Positions 43,842 through 54,390 of a stretch of 64,000 bases of DNA are shown here, piece after piece; positions within the stretch are counted from its first letter, which is position 1; every line of letters starts with the position of its first letter. This stretch comes from Drechmeria coniospora (Eukaryota > Ascomycota > Sordariomycetes > Hypocreales > Ophiocordycipitaceae), in NCBI RefSeq assembly GCF_001625195.1, contig NC_054390.1, forward strand, positions 7,785,222 to 7,849,221, written 5' to 3'. The notes beneath the pieces are model-generated. The model searched no databases. It was given only the letters and a program-made list of their open reading frames with translations, and had not been told where the DNA came from. The position numbers were made by a program, and so were the translations under genes.

Positions 43842-46364
43842 GATGATGATGCTTTGCCGAGATTTCTTTCGAAAAAGATGCGCCTCGAGATTTGGCGAAA
43901 AGGGGCGGGGGAGCTGAGGCTGGTTGTTGCACAGTCGATGTTTTGAACAGGGACAGGGTTCCGGAACCTTTTGATTGGTGACCGGGGGGATGGAGAGCTG
44001 GGGAGCAAAGCGGGTTATTAATGCATGGCCTCGCTAGGTGGGAAAATGACAGCCTGGCTAGCCAGCTGGCAGCAGTGCAGCCACGACGAGGACGGACGGA
44101 CGGGCAACGCCAGCGACGTGCACGAAACGAAACGAACCGGAGCGACCGAGGTGCAACTGCACGCACAGTACGGAGTGGTGAAGACGACAATGGGGAGCCA
44201 ACGCTGGGGAGAGTGAGGGAGGAGGCGAGATGTCGGCACATACCTGGCAGAGCGTGGGAGGCAGCGGTGGGTGATGATGAGCAGGCGAGCGTGCGCTGGT
44301 ACGGAGTACTGTGCGTAACACGAATAAGTAAGTATGTGTTTTGTCGCTGGAATGCGGTGCGGTGCGGTAGCGGCCAGCGGTAGCGGTACGGTTGCGGTAG
44401 CGGTAGCGGCTGCTTTGGTGCTGCGTCGGTGCTGGCTTGGTGCTTCGTTGGTGCCGAAATGGGTGATTGTGATGGTGGTGTGGGCGATGGAAGACGGTGG
44501 GTGGCCTCTGTCCGTTCCGCGTCGTCCGTCGCTAGCTCGAGCAGTACCTTTTTCGTCGATCGCACGTCGTATTGTTCCGTGCCTCGTCGTGGAACCGATC
44601 CAGCACCCGCTGCCTAAGGCAACAAGGTATCCGTATTCGTCGATTCGGTTGCCCAGGCACCTTGGCAGCGGACAGCAGAGCAACGTGCTGCTGGTGGGTA
44701 CCTGACGGTACGTGCACTTGCTGCCTGGGGGCGGACAGGCAGCAGGCTTCCGGCCTGTAAGTATTAATACCTCCTGAGAGGTGCTAGGCACCGAGCCTGA
44801 ATCGTGTGATGGAGCGCGCCAGTACCGGGTACTCACGCAACCGCGCGGCCGTGGGCCAATTCGTCGGTACCGTATACGAGCCCACGACGGACACTATGGC
44901 CAGGGTGTTAGTCATCATACCTGTCCATTTCCAGGAGCTTGCTTAGTACCTCTGTATCCCGGAACGACCTCCCGTTGCCTGGCACCTCGCTACACAACCC
45001 TCGTTCGATGTCGAAAAGAAAAACAATGCAACCAATGCAACCAATGCACCGGTGACATCTGCGTACCCTGCTCGGAGGGGGAGCTGACGATGAGAGAGAA
45101 CGAGGAAAGAGCAGAAGGATGGTCGGGGGACGCGGAAGGCATATTATCTATTCTTTTTTTCTTCTTTTTTTCCTCTCATCTCTCGCATCTTCTTCCCTGC
45201 CCGACCGCCTCGTGTGCTTGCTGCGGCGTACTTTATGCCACCCTTTGGCGTCCACCTCCTGGCCTCTCTGCGTGTGTCACGGCTCGCCGTCACCGCCAAT
45301 TCCGTTGGAAGTTGGCGAATGGCTGAAGGGAGAGGTGGAGGAGGTTTCGTCGTGCGCCGGCGGCCAGTCATGCGGCAGAGAATGACAAGACACGCAATGC
45401 AATGCACCTTGCGCCACTGCACCAAACCCATTTGTGCCCGATCATGATGCAACTCCACGACCGTGCAGTGGCTCCGTCGCAGTGGCTGCCGCTCAGTGAC
45501 GAGGATCACGCTTGTGCCCTGTCGACCCTGCTGGAGCCCACTCCGGAAGGCCCCCTACCCCCCCCCCAAACCGCTCGCCGACGGCAGAAGAGCCGCTGCT
45601 TTTTCTGCTGTGGAGGATCGTACAGGCAATAGTACCTACCCCTAGTGCAGGCCTTTGCGCACCTCTACTCCGTAACGGGACCCCTGCCTGGGCACCTTTG
45701 AGAGACATTTGCTGGTGGTGTGCCGTCATTCAACACCCACCGCTAAAGGCCCGTGTGCTTGCACACCCGTACAAGTACTTAAGTACTTGCAGTAATGATT
45801 CATGTCATACGGTAATACGGTAATACTCCGTACTCCGTACTCTGTATTACTTGCACAGCACTCCGTCCTCCGTAGAAAGTATTACTGTACTTGAGTACGT
45901 ACTTGAGACTGCAAGTACAATATTACTTACGTATGCCTCACACGACTTCCACCCTCGACTTTCCGACAGCACACCATTGCACCACGGTTTCACCCTCGAT
46001 CATGGCTTGGCCCGCGCAGCCATCTGCCCGCCAGCATCCATCCATCCTTCGACGTTCGTCTCAAACCGTACGACGATGAGCGTCCGATCCGTCATCCCTC
46101 CCGCCAGTGTCGCCTCCATGCTCTTGGCACGATGCCGTCGGTGCCTGGGTCACCGGCCCGGCACCCGTGAACCCGTGCGTGCATACAAGGCTGTTGGAGC
46201 AAGTGACAATCAATCCATTTCCATTGGTCTTGTGAAAGCTCTCTCGTCTAGCTTTTTGTCGAGAGCAGGGTATATATCAAAGAACGTACAGGCACAAGCA
46301 CGAGCGCGAGCGCAGCATGGGAATCCTCTCGCCGACTCCCGTCCAACATTCGGCCACGAGGATG
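43842..46364. other. Long intergenic region, no convincing gene
   Basis: Divergent/tandem spacer between the PRA1 gene and the ELMO gene. Overlapping frames of 60-270 codons have no recognisable motif and conflicting strands. Simple repeats of GGTAGCGGTA type occur at about 44360-44410. A GTAC-rich island lies at 45760-45940. Bases 46100-46360 should hold the 3' end of the ELMO gene. Confidence 0.45.
45760..45940. repeat. GTAC-rich repeat island 9
   Basis: Contains CAAGTACTTAAGTACTTGCAG, ACTCCGTACTCCGTACTCTG and GAGTACGTACTTGAG. Short member of the family. Confidence 0.7.
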
Positions 46365-48467
46365 CTACACCTCGAAGAAGTAGTCCTCGTCCAAACCCTT
46401 TCGGCTCGGTACGATGCCGGCGCCCGGCGGCGGACCCTCGAACGGCGAGTCCATGCGAACGTTGAGCAGCCGGATCTTCAGCCCGTAGTCGCTCACGAGG
46501 TTGATCAGCTTGCTCGTCTCCGCCGTGATGGGCGCCTGCTGAAGCAGCATCAGCAGGCCGTCGAGCCACTCGGATGCCAAGCTGTGGCTCAGCGGCCACA
46601 AGGTGAGGATGGGCACCTCCCGCCTGTCCCCTTGGCCCGCCTCCGCGTCGACGGCGCCTGCGTTGCCGTAGATGGTGATCTTGGTCGTTGCCCGCACGCT
46701 GCCGCCGGCGGCCGTCTGATGCTGCGCCGTCGACCCGCTGTTGGTGCTCTTGGCGTCGTCCTTGGGCGCCGACACGTTGGACACGACGGAGCTGATGGTG
46801 CTCAGATCCACCTTGTCGTCTAGGCTGTCCAAGCCGGGATCCTGCGCCATCTGCGACTCGAAGTCTGCGTAGTGCAGGTACCGACGGTTGTGCGAGAGCT
46901 TGACGAACCTCCAAGGCGTCGAAGTCGACGACGCCAGCTGGGCATCCATGGTGGCCCGCTTCATCGTCGGCTTGGCGAACCACGAACCCTGCAGGAGGCA
47001 TCGAACTCGCTGCTCCTTGACGAACTGCAGAGCCTCCTGCTGCAGCACCTCCCGGACCTGGTGGAGGTGCCGGCCCCAGGTGGCGTCGAATGCCAGCTCG
47101 AGGAGGTCCATCTGCACCTCTCGCAGCCGGCCGACGTCGTAGTCTTGCAGCTCATCCTCGACCTCGAGCACGTCCTTGGTCCGCGTCGCTCCGCCGACGA
47201 CCTGCTCGACGAGAATGCGCACCAGCGCGGCGACCTTGTCGAAGTCGTCTTCCTCCCCGGCGCCCGTGGCCTTCCATATTCGGAAGAAGGCTCGCAGGCC
47301 GGCCGTGTGCAGCCGGGGCCAGTGCAGCAGCAGGGGCCGGAACAGCTTGTCGTGGTCCTTGGTCTCGCCTCCTTGATAGCCCTTGGCGTCCTCGGCGTCG
47401 GACCTCTCGATCTCGAAATGCTCGTAGAGCATCGTCGTCATGGCGAGGCTGGCCCGCGCCACGGGGCAACGGTCCGTCAGCGGCTTCGTGCTCTGCTCCT
47501 GCAGTAGCTTTTGGAAGCCATCCTCGTGCTTTCGGACGTAGCTCGTCAGGTCCATGATGCCGAGGTAGCCCGTCGGCTCGAACTCTTGGCCGGGGTTCTC
47601 CGTCTCGAAGCCAAGCCTCCGCCACTTCTCGGCGCCGTCGTGCCTCCCGCTCGCATCCGACGCGCTCGCGAGATGGATGCTCTCGAGAGCCCGCCGATGT
47701 TCCGGCCGCTCGCCGTCGACGCCGACGTCTCGCCATTTTCGAATGAGCACCTTGCTGAGGGATTGAAACTCGAGCATCGGGTGGGCGAGATCTTGCAGCG
47801 CCGAGCTCTGCATGAGCTTGTACACGGCCCTCGTCAGGCCCAGATCCTGCAAGCTCTTGACGAGCTTCACCCACTCCTCGCCGCCCGATCCGCCGACGGC
47901 ATCCAGCGTGCTCGTCGAGATGGCGTCGCGTATCAGCGCGTTGATGAGCATGAGGGCGTTGGCGCAGAGTGCGTGGTCGGCGCTCCGCAGCTGCTGGATG
48001 ACGAGCTCGAAAAAGTGCGGGTAGACGGCGACGGCCGGCTTGAGGGCCCTGAAGCCAAAGGGACCGGGCGTCGCACCCCCGGGGGAGCCGACGGCGCTCG
48101 ACTGCGAGTGGCCGACGAGCGAGACGAGTATGGACATTGCTCCCCTGAGGATGTTAACCAGCGGGTTCGTGACAATCAGCTCCACCACCCGTTCGACGAG
48201 ATCCGTCGCCGTCGGCCCCTCGAAGATCTCCCAGCCCATGTCCACCTCGAGCAGGCGTGTCAAGCTCTGCAGCGAGTAGGCGAGAGTGTTGCCGCCCGAG
48301 CCCATGATCATCCGACGCAGGACGGCGAGGCCGCCCGAGGAGATGAAGACGTCGGCAAAGGCAGGATCGTTGATGGAGCTCTGCAGCTTGAAGACGGCCA
48401 TCTTGCGGACGCCATCTTCGTCGCTGCCGAGCCGCGAGAGCAGCGCCGGGATGTCGGCTTGGTCCAT
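46365..48467 (-). CDS. ELMO/CED-12 family protein
   Basis: Single exon, 700 residues from MDQADIPALLSRL at 48467; an open extension of 55 codons upstream is Pro/Arg-rich and probably leader. Residues 1-280 are armadillo-like helical repeats (DGVRKMAVFKLQSSINDPAFADVF, GGLAVLRRMI, NTLAYSLQSLTRLLEVDMG). The ELMO core follows at about 285-440 (EKWRRLGFETENP, EPTGYLGIMDLTSYV, CPVARASLAMTTMLYEHFEI). The C-terminal third fits a PH-like domain (WRFVKLSHNRRYLHYADFE and later ILTLWPLSHSLASEWLDGL). ELMO proteins work with DOCK-type exchange factors to activate Rac at the membrane; in filamentous fungi the likely role is polar growth. The C-terminal PxxP-like segment (GPPPGAG) may bind an SH3 partner. 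Confidence 0.9.
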   Translation of the reverse strand: MDQADIPALLSRLGSDEDGVRKMAVFKLQSSINDPAFADVFISSGGLAVLRRMIMGSGGNTLAYSLQSLTRLLEVDMGWEIFEGPTATDLVERVVELIVTNPLVNILRGAMSILVSLVGHSQSSAVGSPGGATPGPFGFRALKPAVAVYPHFFELVIQQLRSADHALCANALMLINALIRDAISTSTLDAVGGSGGEEWVKLVKSLQDLGLTRAVYKLMQSSALQDLAHPMLEFQSLSKVLIRKWRDVGVDGERPEHRRALESIHLASASDASGRHDGAEKWRRLGFETENPGQEFEPTGYLGIMDLTSYVRKHEDGFQKLLQEQSTKPLTDRCPVARASLAMTTMLYEHFEIERSDAEDAKGYQGGETKDHDKLFRPLLLHWPRLHTAGLRAFFRIWKATGAGEEDDFDKVAALVRILVEQVVGGATRTKDVLEVEDELQDYDVGRLREVQMDLLELAFDATWGRHLHQVREVLQQEALQFVKEQRVRCLLQGSWFAKPTMKRATMDAQLASSTSTPWRFVKLSHNRRYLHYADFESQMAQDPGLDSLDDKVDLSTISSVVSNVSAPKDDAKSTNSGSTAQHQTAAGGSVRATTKITIYGNAGAVDAEAGQGDRREVPILTLWPLSHSLASEWLDGLLMLLQQAPITAETSKLINLVSDYGLKIRLLNVRMDSPFEGPPPGAGIVPSRKGLDEDYFFEV

Positions 48468-50084
48468 GGCGAGGCGGACGACCGGGGGAGGGCGCCGACG
48501 AGGGGTAGCCTGCGAGGCAAGATGATGTGCGGCGGAGAATATCGAGCCGGCGAGATCATGACCTTGTTGTCGTCTCGGCTTCGTCTGCAAGGGCACGGGC
48601 GCGCTGGCGATGGCTTCTGCCCGATTTCCCAACTGTTGAGTTTCGAGTTGAAGGCCGTTTGCGACGGCACCTGCTCCAGCAGCTTTTGGCCAGGTGGACG
48701 GAGCATCAGGGACAAGGACAGGGACAGGGCCGCGCTACCGCACGGATCCCCCCCCTGTCGTCGCACCCGTGGGAGTGAGCACAGTGCATGACCTGCGGGT
48801 GCGCACGTACGTGCGTCGTCCTGTTGGTTGGCCAGATGAGTTTACGTGAAGGAACAAGACTCGTCACTCGATGACTTTGGGGCATTTCTCTGGATGCGAA
48901 TGACAGATATTGAAAGTATCCGAGGCGGAGAATGTTGTTGTCGATTTGGTCAAGGCAGTTTCTCCTTTGACATTCTTTCGAAGCCGCTGTAAGTATCTGG
49001 TACCTGCAAGCGTTAGTACCATGCACGGCTGTGGCACCAGGCTTGAACAGATAAGTACTGGTACGGCACTGAGCACAGGGGTGCTGTACGCGCATGTACT
49101 TATACAACTACATGCACTGTGCTGTAAGTAGCTGTACAGTGCTTACAGTATATGTGCTGCACATCTAAGTACAACTACATACAGTACGGAGTACAGTCCA
49201 TGGGCATTGCAGTATTACTCCGTACCCTTACCGAAGTACAACTACTCCGCACTGTACGGTACTTGAATACTTACAGTGCTAGTGCTAAGGTAATACAGTA
49301 AGTACCTAATAATACCTGTACGCACATTATCCGTACTTACATGCAAGCAAGTGCTTACCTGTAGCCCCCCTGTTTTTTTAACAGTTACGGGACATAATGT
49401 TTATTAGTACTCCGTACATTTTGCAGCTATTCGGTGCGAGCAAGGGAAGGCTGCTGCCCGTCGAGAAGCGGATCACATGCTTCATCACGTGCCGTTACCA
49501 CATCCATCCCATCCGAATATCAATGTGCGAGACATGGTCCGTCGATGCGTCCGACTTCATCTCCTCCGGGACAAGCTACGAAAAATTACTCGTGCGCCTC
49601 GACTCGAGCTCGTGATTCCGGCGTTTCAGTCTCTTTTCTCCCCCCATCCCGTCGGCAAGCTGTCTGTCTGCTCTGCCCTTTTTTCTCGGCCCGTGACCTA
49701 CCTTGTCGTCACATTATACGCTTGGGCTTCAATAGGAGCATTCGAATTCGTAATTGAAATACCTTCATTTTTTCACAAAGAGATCTCGACCATCATAGCC
49801 TTTTCTACCGAGCGTTGCCCCAAACGTGGGCCTGTTTACCGAGCCTCTACGCAACTAATCAATTGATTAGTGCAACGCCTGTCTTATCCCCCGGAGCTGC
49901 GATTTGCCGTCTATACGATAATGCTCCTCCGTCTATACTCGATCGATCCCCCGGAGCAAATGTTGGAGGAGGGCCATCGCGATGGCGTACAGAATGCTCC
50001 ATCCCGGATGATAATTTCCCTCCAAGGCTGCATGCGTCGTCTTCGACCAACAGCAGTGCCACTGACGTTTGACTAGGCCGACCT
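48468..50084. other. Intergenic, border of the accessory island
   Basis: Upstream of the ELMO gene. No coding region supported. GTAC-rich island at 49000-49430. Bases about 49430-50084 should contain the 3' region of ADP-ribosyltransferase gene 1. Confidence 0.5.
49000..49430. repeat. GTAC-rich repeat island 10
   Basis: Contains AAGTACTGGTACGG, ACATACAGTACGGAGTACAG, TATTACTCCGTACCC, GCACTGTACGGTACTTG and AGTACTCCGTACATT. It marks the boundary between the housekeeping block and the accessory island. Confidence 0.75.
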
Positions 50085-51647
50085 TCAATCGCCTCGTTTG
50101 TGGTTTCTATTCCGTGGCCTTCTGTTCAAGGAAGTTCTATGCCTCGTTCTGTATCTGCCCGGCTTACCGCCCGACTCGTCGCCCGACTCGTCGCCCGGTT
50201 CGTCGCCCGGTTCGTTGTCTGGTTCGTTGTCTGGTTCGTTGTCCGGCTCGTCGTCTTGTTCGTTGTCGGTGCTTTTGGTTGCCTTCGTACCAAGGGGGTT
50301 GATTGGCATCCTGCCTTGATGATTCGTTTGAAGCAGTGCATTCTTCTGCTGCTCTGTCGTGTCCGATGCCAACTCCTTGACATGGTCCGCATTTGTTCCA
50401 TCGGCTTTGGATTCTCCTTGACCAGTACTTGCCGTCATGACCGGATTGGTGACATGTTTCGGGTTACACCCTTCACTACGCGGGCAACGATGCTTGCCAC
50501 CTATACCACTACCTCCATCATCCTCTGCGGTATCGAGTGGACGTTTCAGCGTCCTGGCCGAGCTCGTTCCCGCCCTCTCGTCTTCGGCGGGACCGCCTTG
50601 GTGACTCGGATATGTGGCTGTGGAGGTTGGAGGAGGCGCATTGCGGTCAGTGAATTCTTGGATGAAACGAGACAATGACATGGATTCCCACTCATGCCTT
50701 GGAGCGTGCCGCAATGCCGCCTCTTGCCTCAGTTTTCTGCTCTCGAGCTCGGCGCTATCTCGGATTATTCTGGCCATATTGGAAATTACTTCGTTGCTAT
50801 TATGGGCGAGACGCCGGTACCCAACGCCGGCGCGCTGCCGATCGTACGCCTGGTTATATCCCGGGTTGAACTCGATCACCTTCTCAGGATCCGCTAGATC
50901 GTAGCCGCCAATGATTCGATCCGACTTGATCTCCACCATAGCGGCAAATTCCTGCTGGCGCAGGTTAGTTTTATCCTGGAACCCATCTGGTCCGAGGGTT
51001 TGAAAGACATTGATGAAGGATGGGTCCGGCTTGATGATGTAGATGTATCCCATCTTCGGCCCCCTAGCAGCCGCATCTTCAAGGACATCCGCTATGGGAT
51101 GATGATAGTTTACCGAGCCGTCTGGATTTTGTCGTTTGGCGGCTTCCGTCAGTTCCGCGCTGTCGAAAAAGCTATGCTCGCCACCGGAATCGAGATCGTC
51201 GCCAAATTCCTCGGCCACTTTGGGAAGTCGAGTGGTGGAGACGTAGTTGGTGCTCTCCAGGTTCTCCTCGGAGCCATATGTATGTCGAGAAATATCCCAT
51301 CCAACCAATGATGGCCTTCCCTCTCTCTCCAGTTGGCGAGTCTTAAAGCCATCGGAGAATACCTCGTCTGGATCTCGCAAATCGTAGCGAAAGACCAGAC
51401 TCGGAGGCGGCGGCGGTTTACCGGCTACGTGGGAGGAAATTGTCCATGGAATGGCCCCTTGATTCTCCTCGGGTAAATGGAAGTCATCGTGATCGTTCGG
51501 AAGTGCCCCGAGCGGAACTCGGAGGGCTTGGCTGGAATCCAACGGACCGTTCCCCAAAGCTGTATCGACGGCAGAAACGGTGAAGCACTGAACAGAGAAG
51601 AGTAGATGAAAAACAAGACCCTGCCTGGGGCTGAAGAGATGCATCAT
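50085..51647 (-). CDS. Secreted heat-labile-enterotoxin A-chain-like ADP-ribosyltransferase 1
   Basis: Single exon, 520 residues. A signal peptide covers about the first 26 residues. The catalytic domain occupies about 80-290, with the features of the R-S-E class: Arg87 in FRYD, the Ser-Thr-Thr strand at 137-139 (YVSTTRL) and Glu233 in a Q-Q-E context. Members transfer ADP-ribose from NAD to host proteins. In fungi the family is expanded in insect- and nematode-killing Hypocreales, and host targets are mostly unknown. After about residue 330 the protein is hydrophilic and low-complexity, ending in a repeat of DEPDNEP-type acidic units (bases 50157-50265) and a basic tail. Cysteines are few, so the disulphide-linked A1/A2 arrangement of bacterial toxins is not obvious. 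No B subunit is recognised by sequence. Confidence 0.88.
   Translation of the reverse strand: MMHLFSPRQGLVFHLLFSVQCFTVSAVDTALGNGPLDSSQALRVPLGALPNDHDDFHLPEENQGAIPWTISSHVAGKPPPPPSLVFRYDLRDPDEVFSDGFKTRQLEREGRPSLVGWDISRHTYGSEENLESTNYVSTTRLPKVAEEFGDDLDSGGEHSFFDSAELTEAAKRQNPDGSVNYHHPIADVLEDAAARGPKMGYIYIIKPDPSFINVFQTLGPDGFQDKTNLRQQEFAAMVEIKSDRIIGGYDLADPEKVIEFNPGYNQAYDRQRAGVGYRRLAHNSNEVISNMARIIRDSAELESRKLRQEAALRHAPRHEWESMSLSRFIQEFTDRNAPPPTSTATYPSHQGGPAEDERAGTSSARTLKRPLDTAEDDGGSGIGGKHRCPRSEGCNPKHVTNPVMTASTGQGESKADGTNADHVKELASDTTEQQKNALLQTNHQGRMPINPLGTKATKSTDNEQDDEPDNEPDNEPDNEPGDEPGDESGDESGGKPGRYRTRHRTSLNRRPRNRNHKRGD
50157..50265 (-). repeat. In-frame tandem repeat in the toxin-family gene tail
   Basis: About nine degenerate 12-nt units encode DEPDNEP/GDESGDE residues near the C-terminus. 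All differences keep the reading frame and the acidic-Pro pattern. Such tracts change length by slippage. Confidence 0.75.
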
Positions 51648-54348
51648 TGTTGGATGCCAAGAGCTGCTGGCAAATGATGTTCTTCTTTATTGCAGTTGCA
51701 CGGAGGTTCCTAGGCTATGAGATGAGTTGGCCGTGGACGAGTTCTCGTTGTTGAAGGAAATTTCTCCTCGCCATATATAGTATCAATCAATCTGCCCTTG
51801 TCATCCATCGAGTCAGTCAATACGACCTTTATCATCCATCGCAACTGTATGTGGCAGGCAGCAAACACTCGCAATATAGAGCCCATTCAAAAAAATACGA
51901 TCCCACCCTTTTCAGCTTGCATTGATTTTTGCCATGCGAATACGCAGGCTTCATGACTGACTGATCGAGGCCGATTTCGGCCCGTGTCGTATGATAAAGC
52001 CACCTTGTCGGTTGACTGACAGGTTCTGATGGAAATCAGCGTCAAGAATGTATGGCTCAATTGTCAGGTACCTTCGAGGACGTTGTTGATGTTGTATTGA
52101 TCTCTGAAGAGTCCTCCGTCCTCTTGCGCGAGGAAGAGCGGATGAGCCCCGGCTGGCGATATTCGGGAGCTTAGTCAGGTGACTCCTATGGTGTCTCCTG
52201 AGAGCAGGCTCATTTCCGATCTCTACCCCGCAAAAACCTACGATATACTTCAGTACGGTATGTCACTCAGCAGGCTCATTTCCGATCTCTACCCCGCAAA
52301 AACCTACGATATACTTCAGTACGGTATGTCACTCGACAAAAGTGACGATTCAGTTTTTCGAGCGATACTCCTACAAACTGAATCGACATTTTTGCCACCC
52401 CGCTGTACACGAGATGCAAACTGCTGCCTCGTAATAACCTACGTAATACAAAAGATGCAGGAGCCATAGAACACAAGCGTGCCTGTCAATAGAATCCGTA
52501 ACTACGTGTAGACCCAACTCGCGCATGCATCAATAAATTCCAAGGGCGGAGCGGCGAGTGAGGGCGTCTCGTGTTCGCGGGTAGATCCCACGATGATGGG
52601 TTGGTTGGAAATGATGCGGCAAGGATCTCAGAAGCCTGTCACCTTGAAGAGGCAGATTCCTCGTATTCGTAATGAATAACCGGTCGCCATGATAACCGCT
52701 TGGCATCCCTCGATCGATCGATCCATAAGCCCATTATATCATATATTTCGTTCGATTACTCATCACGACTAGATTTCCTCCGCCTTCATGCTGTGCTGAA
52801 ACGGAGCATGAGGATAGGAGAGCGAAATAGGTGTTGCATTGATCAATGGGCTCGTTGCTAAGTCAGCCTCCCCCCCCCCCCCAAGATGGGCACCCTAATT
52901 GACGACAAGGCGGCTAACTTTAAAGCCCAAAAAAAAGCATTTTCAAGGCTGTAATATTAAAAAATTAACTAGCGTATCTATTTAAGCTGCCATTCAAAGC
53001 AGAGGCCTTTAAAGTCAAAGCTAGAAGTCAAGGCGGCTGCTGGGGCCGGATCTAGTACCTGACGAAGTCTACCTCGAGTCTCAACAATTGTACCAATCTG
53101 TGCAACGCGCTCATTGAGACCTTGAGCTACTTTTTGCTTCTTCTGAGGCTTAAGTCGATGGACTTGATATTCCAATAGCCGCCTAGCAGTCCGATCAACT
53201 TGGCCGGGCGCGTGTACCTTTGCAATAAGGATCTGAATATCGTGCAATCGTTTGGGTGTTTCACGCCCGAATACGAGTTGCTCATGCGCTGCTCCACGAG
53301 GTTGAGATCAGGTCCGCGATCGGACATGTTGCCAAGACCGGCGTCGGCCGAGGAAAGCAAGCTTTCGCAAGGTCATGCCACAAGGATAGCCATCGGCGGC
53401 CCCAGCAGCAGCAGCGCTTCAACATTGCCCGCAGGGCGTGTCCCTGCCAGCGAGCGGCCAACAGGGGGGGTTTGGCAAGTGTTCGAGCAGCGGTCGCCGC
53501 AGGTGGTAGGGTATCTATTGTCGTTCGCGTTGGCACGCACAACAACCCCAAGCCCATTCTGTTATTGGGCACGATGATGAATGATCTCGTCGCGTCTGTC
53601 TTCTTTCCGGGCACCGCGAGCGGATCATGTTGGAGAGCGTCTACGGCTTACCAATGTCTGGTGGCCAACTTCATACACACCCGCCGCTTCCATCCGCACA
53701 GTGCACGAACAGGGGTGCAAACAAACCAAAGCAGCAAACGACGATGGCTGGCGTACAATCGTTCCCCATTGCAATCAGATCACGGCGTCCTAGTCTAGTC
53801 ATGTAATACGACGTAATTGCAGCATGCTATGTATGCGATATAAAGTCATGACGGGGCAGGGAAGATCGAGCACAAAGTAGAGACTTGCTCAACGGACAAC
53901 TGGTCAATTCCATCCAGGATCGCCATACGGAGCCGTTTTGGTTTGCTTGTTTGGCCCTCTTCTTGTGACAGCAATGGACCATTCTCGATGCATAAGTATC
54001 GTATTACTTCCAGTACGAGATATGGCGGCGGGGCAGATGGACCACCCGCCCTCTCCACTCCAATCGTATATCCTGCAGTTCTGTGATGATGATGTCGTCG
54101 ATGGGCTGAATTAGTGGCACCTTGGCAAGCTCTGCACCAAGTACCGCATAAAGAGGATGAATGAGTCTTTTCAGGTGCAGATCATGTATCCAAGTATATA
54201 GGATCGAGGGATTCCGTCCATGGATCATCGTTCTCGTTTACCAACAAGGGCTCGGTGTGAAAAGTTGTCTCCACTGGTCGTATCCTCCTACCCATTCCTA
54301 TCCTCTACTTGACAGCGCCAAAATCACGCCTGGAGGAGGAGAGTGATA
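51648..54348. other. Accessory spacer with gene debris
   Basis: No intact gene supported. It contains a 66-bp tandem duplication within a 96-codon frame (52179-52469), a C14 run near 52870, and two minus-strand frames at 52978-53360 that look like gene debris but that I cannot assign. Bases 53846-54228 (minus) hold two short frames reading like an internal protein fragment. AT-rich stretches near 52915-52985 fit decayed DNA. Confidence 0.45.
52203..52334 (+). repeat. 66-bp perfect tandem duplication
   Basis: Bases 52203-52268 are repeated exactly at 52269-52334. In the plus frame 52179-52469 each copy encodes a 22-residue unit (RLISDLYPAKTYDILQYGMSL plus one residue). Perfect identity means the duplication is recent. 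Confidence 0.9.
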
Positions 54349-54390
54349 ATGATGATGATGATGACGACGATGATGATGCTTGGGAAAATG
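54343..54390 (+). repeat. ATG trinucleotide microsatellite at a gene start
   Basis: Eight of sixteen codons here are ATG in one frame, broken by ATA/ACG codons (54349-54378), followed by CTT GGG AAA ATG. The start codon of the secreted-protein gene falls within it. Confidence 0.8.

Noticed and set aside
44018..44836. Long overlapping open frames on both strands
   Set aside because: No recognisable motif, Ser/Thr/Pro/Arg-rich content and mutually overlapping frames; no splice structure suggests a gene.
53256..53798. 180-codon plus-strand open frame in the toxin island
   Set aside because: No motif, no start context or signal peptide, and a competing minus-strand frame; listed only as debris in the spacer.
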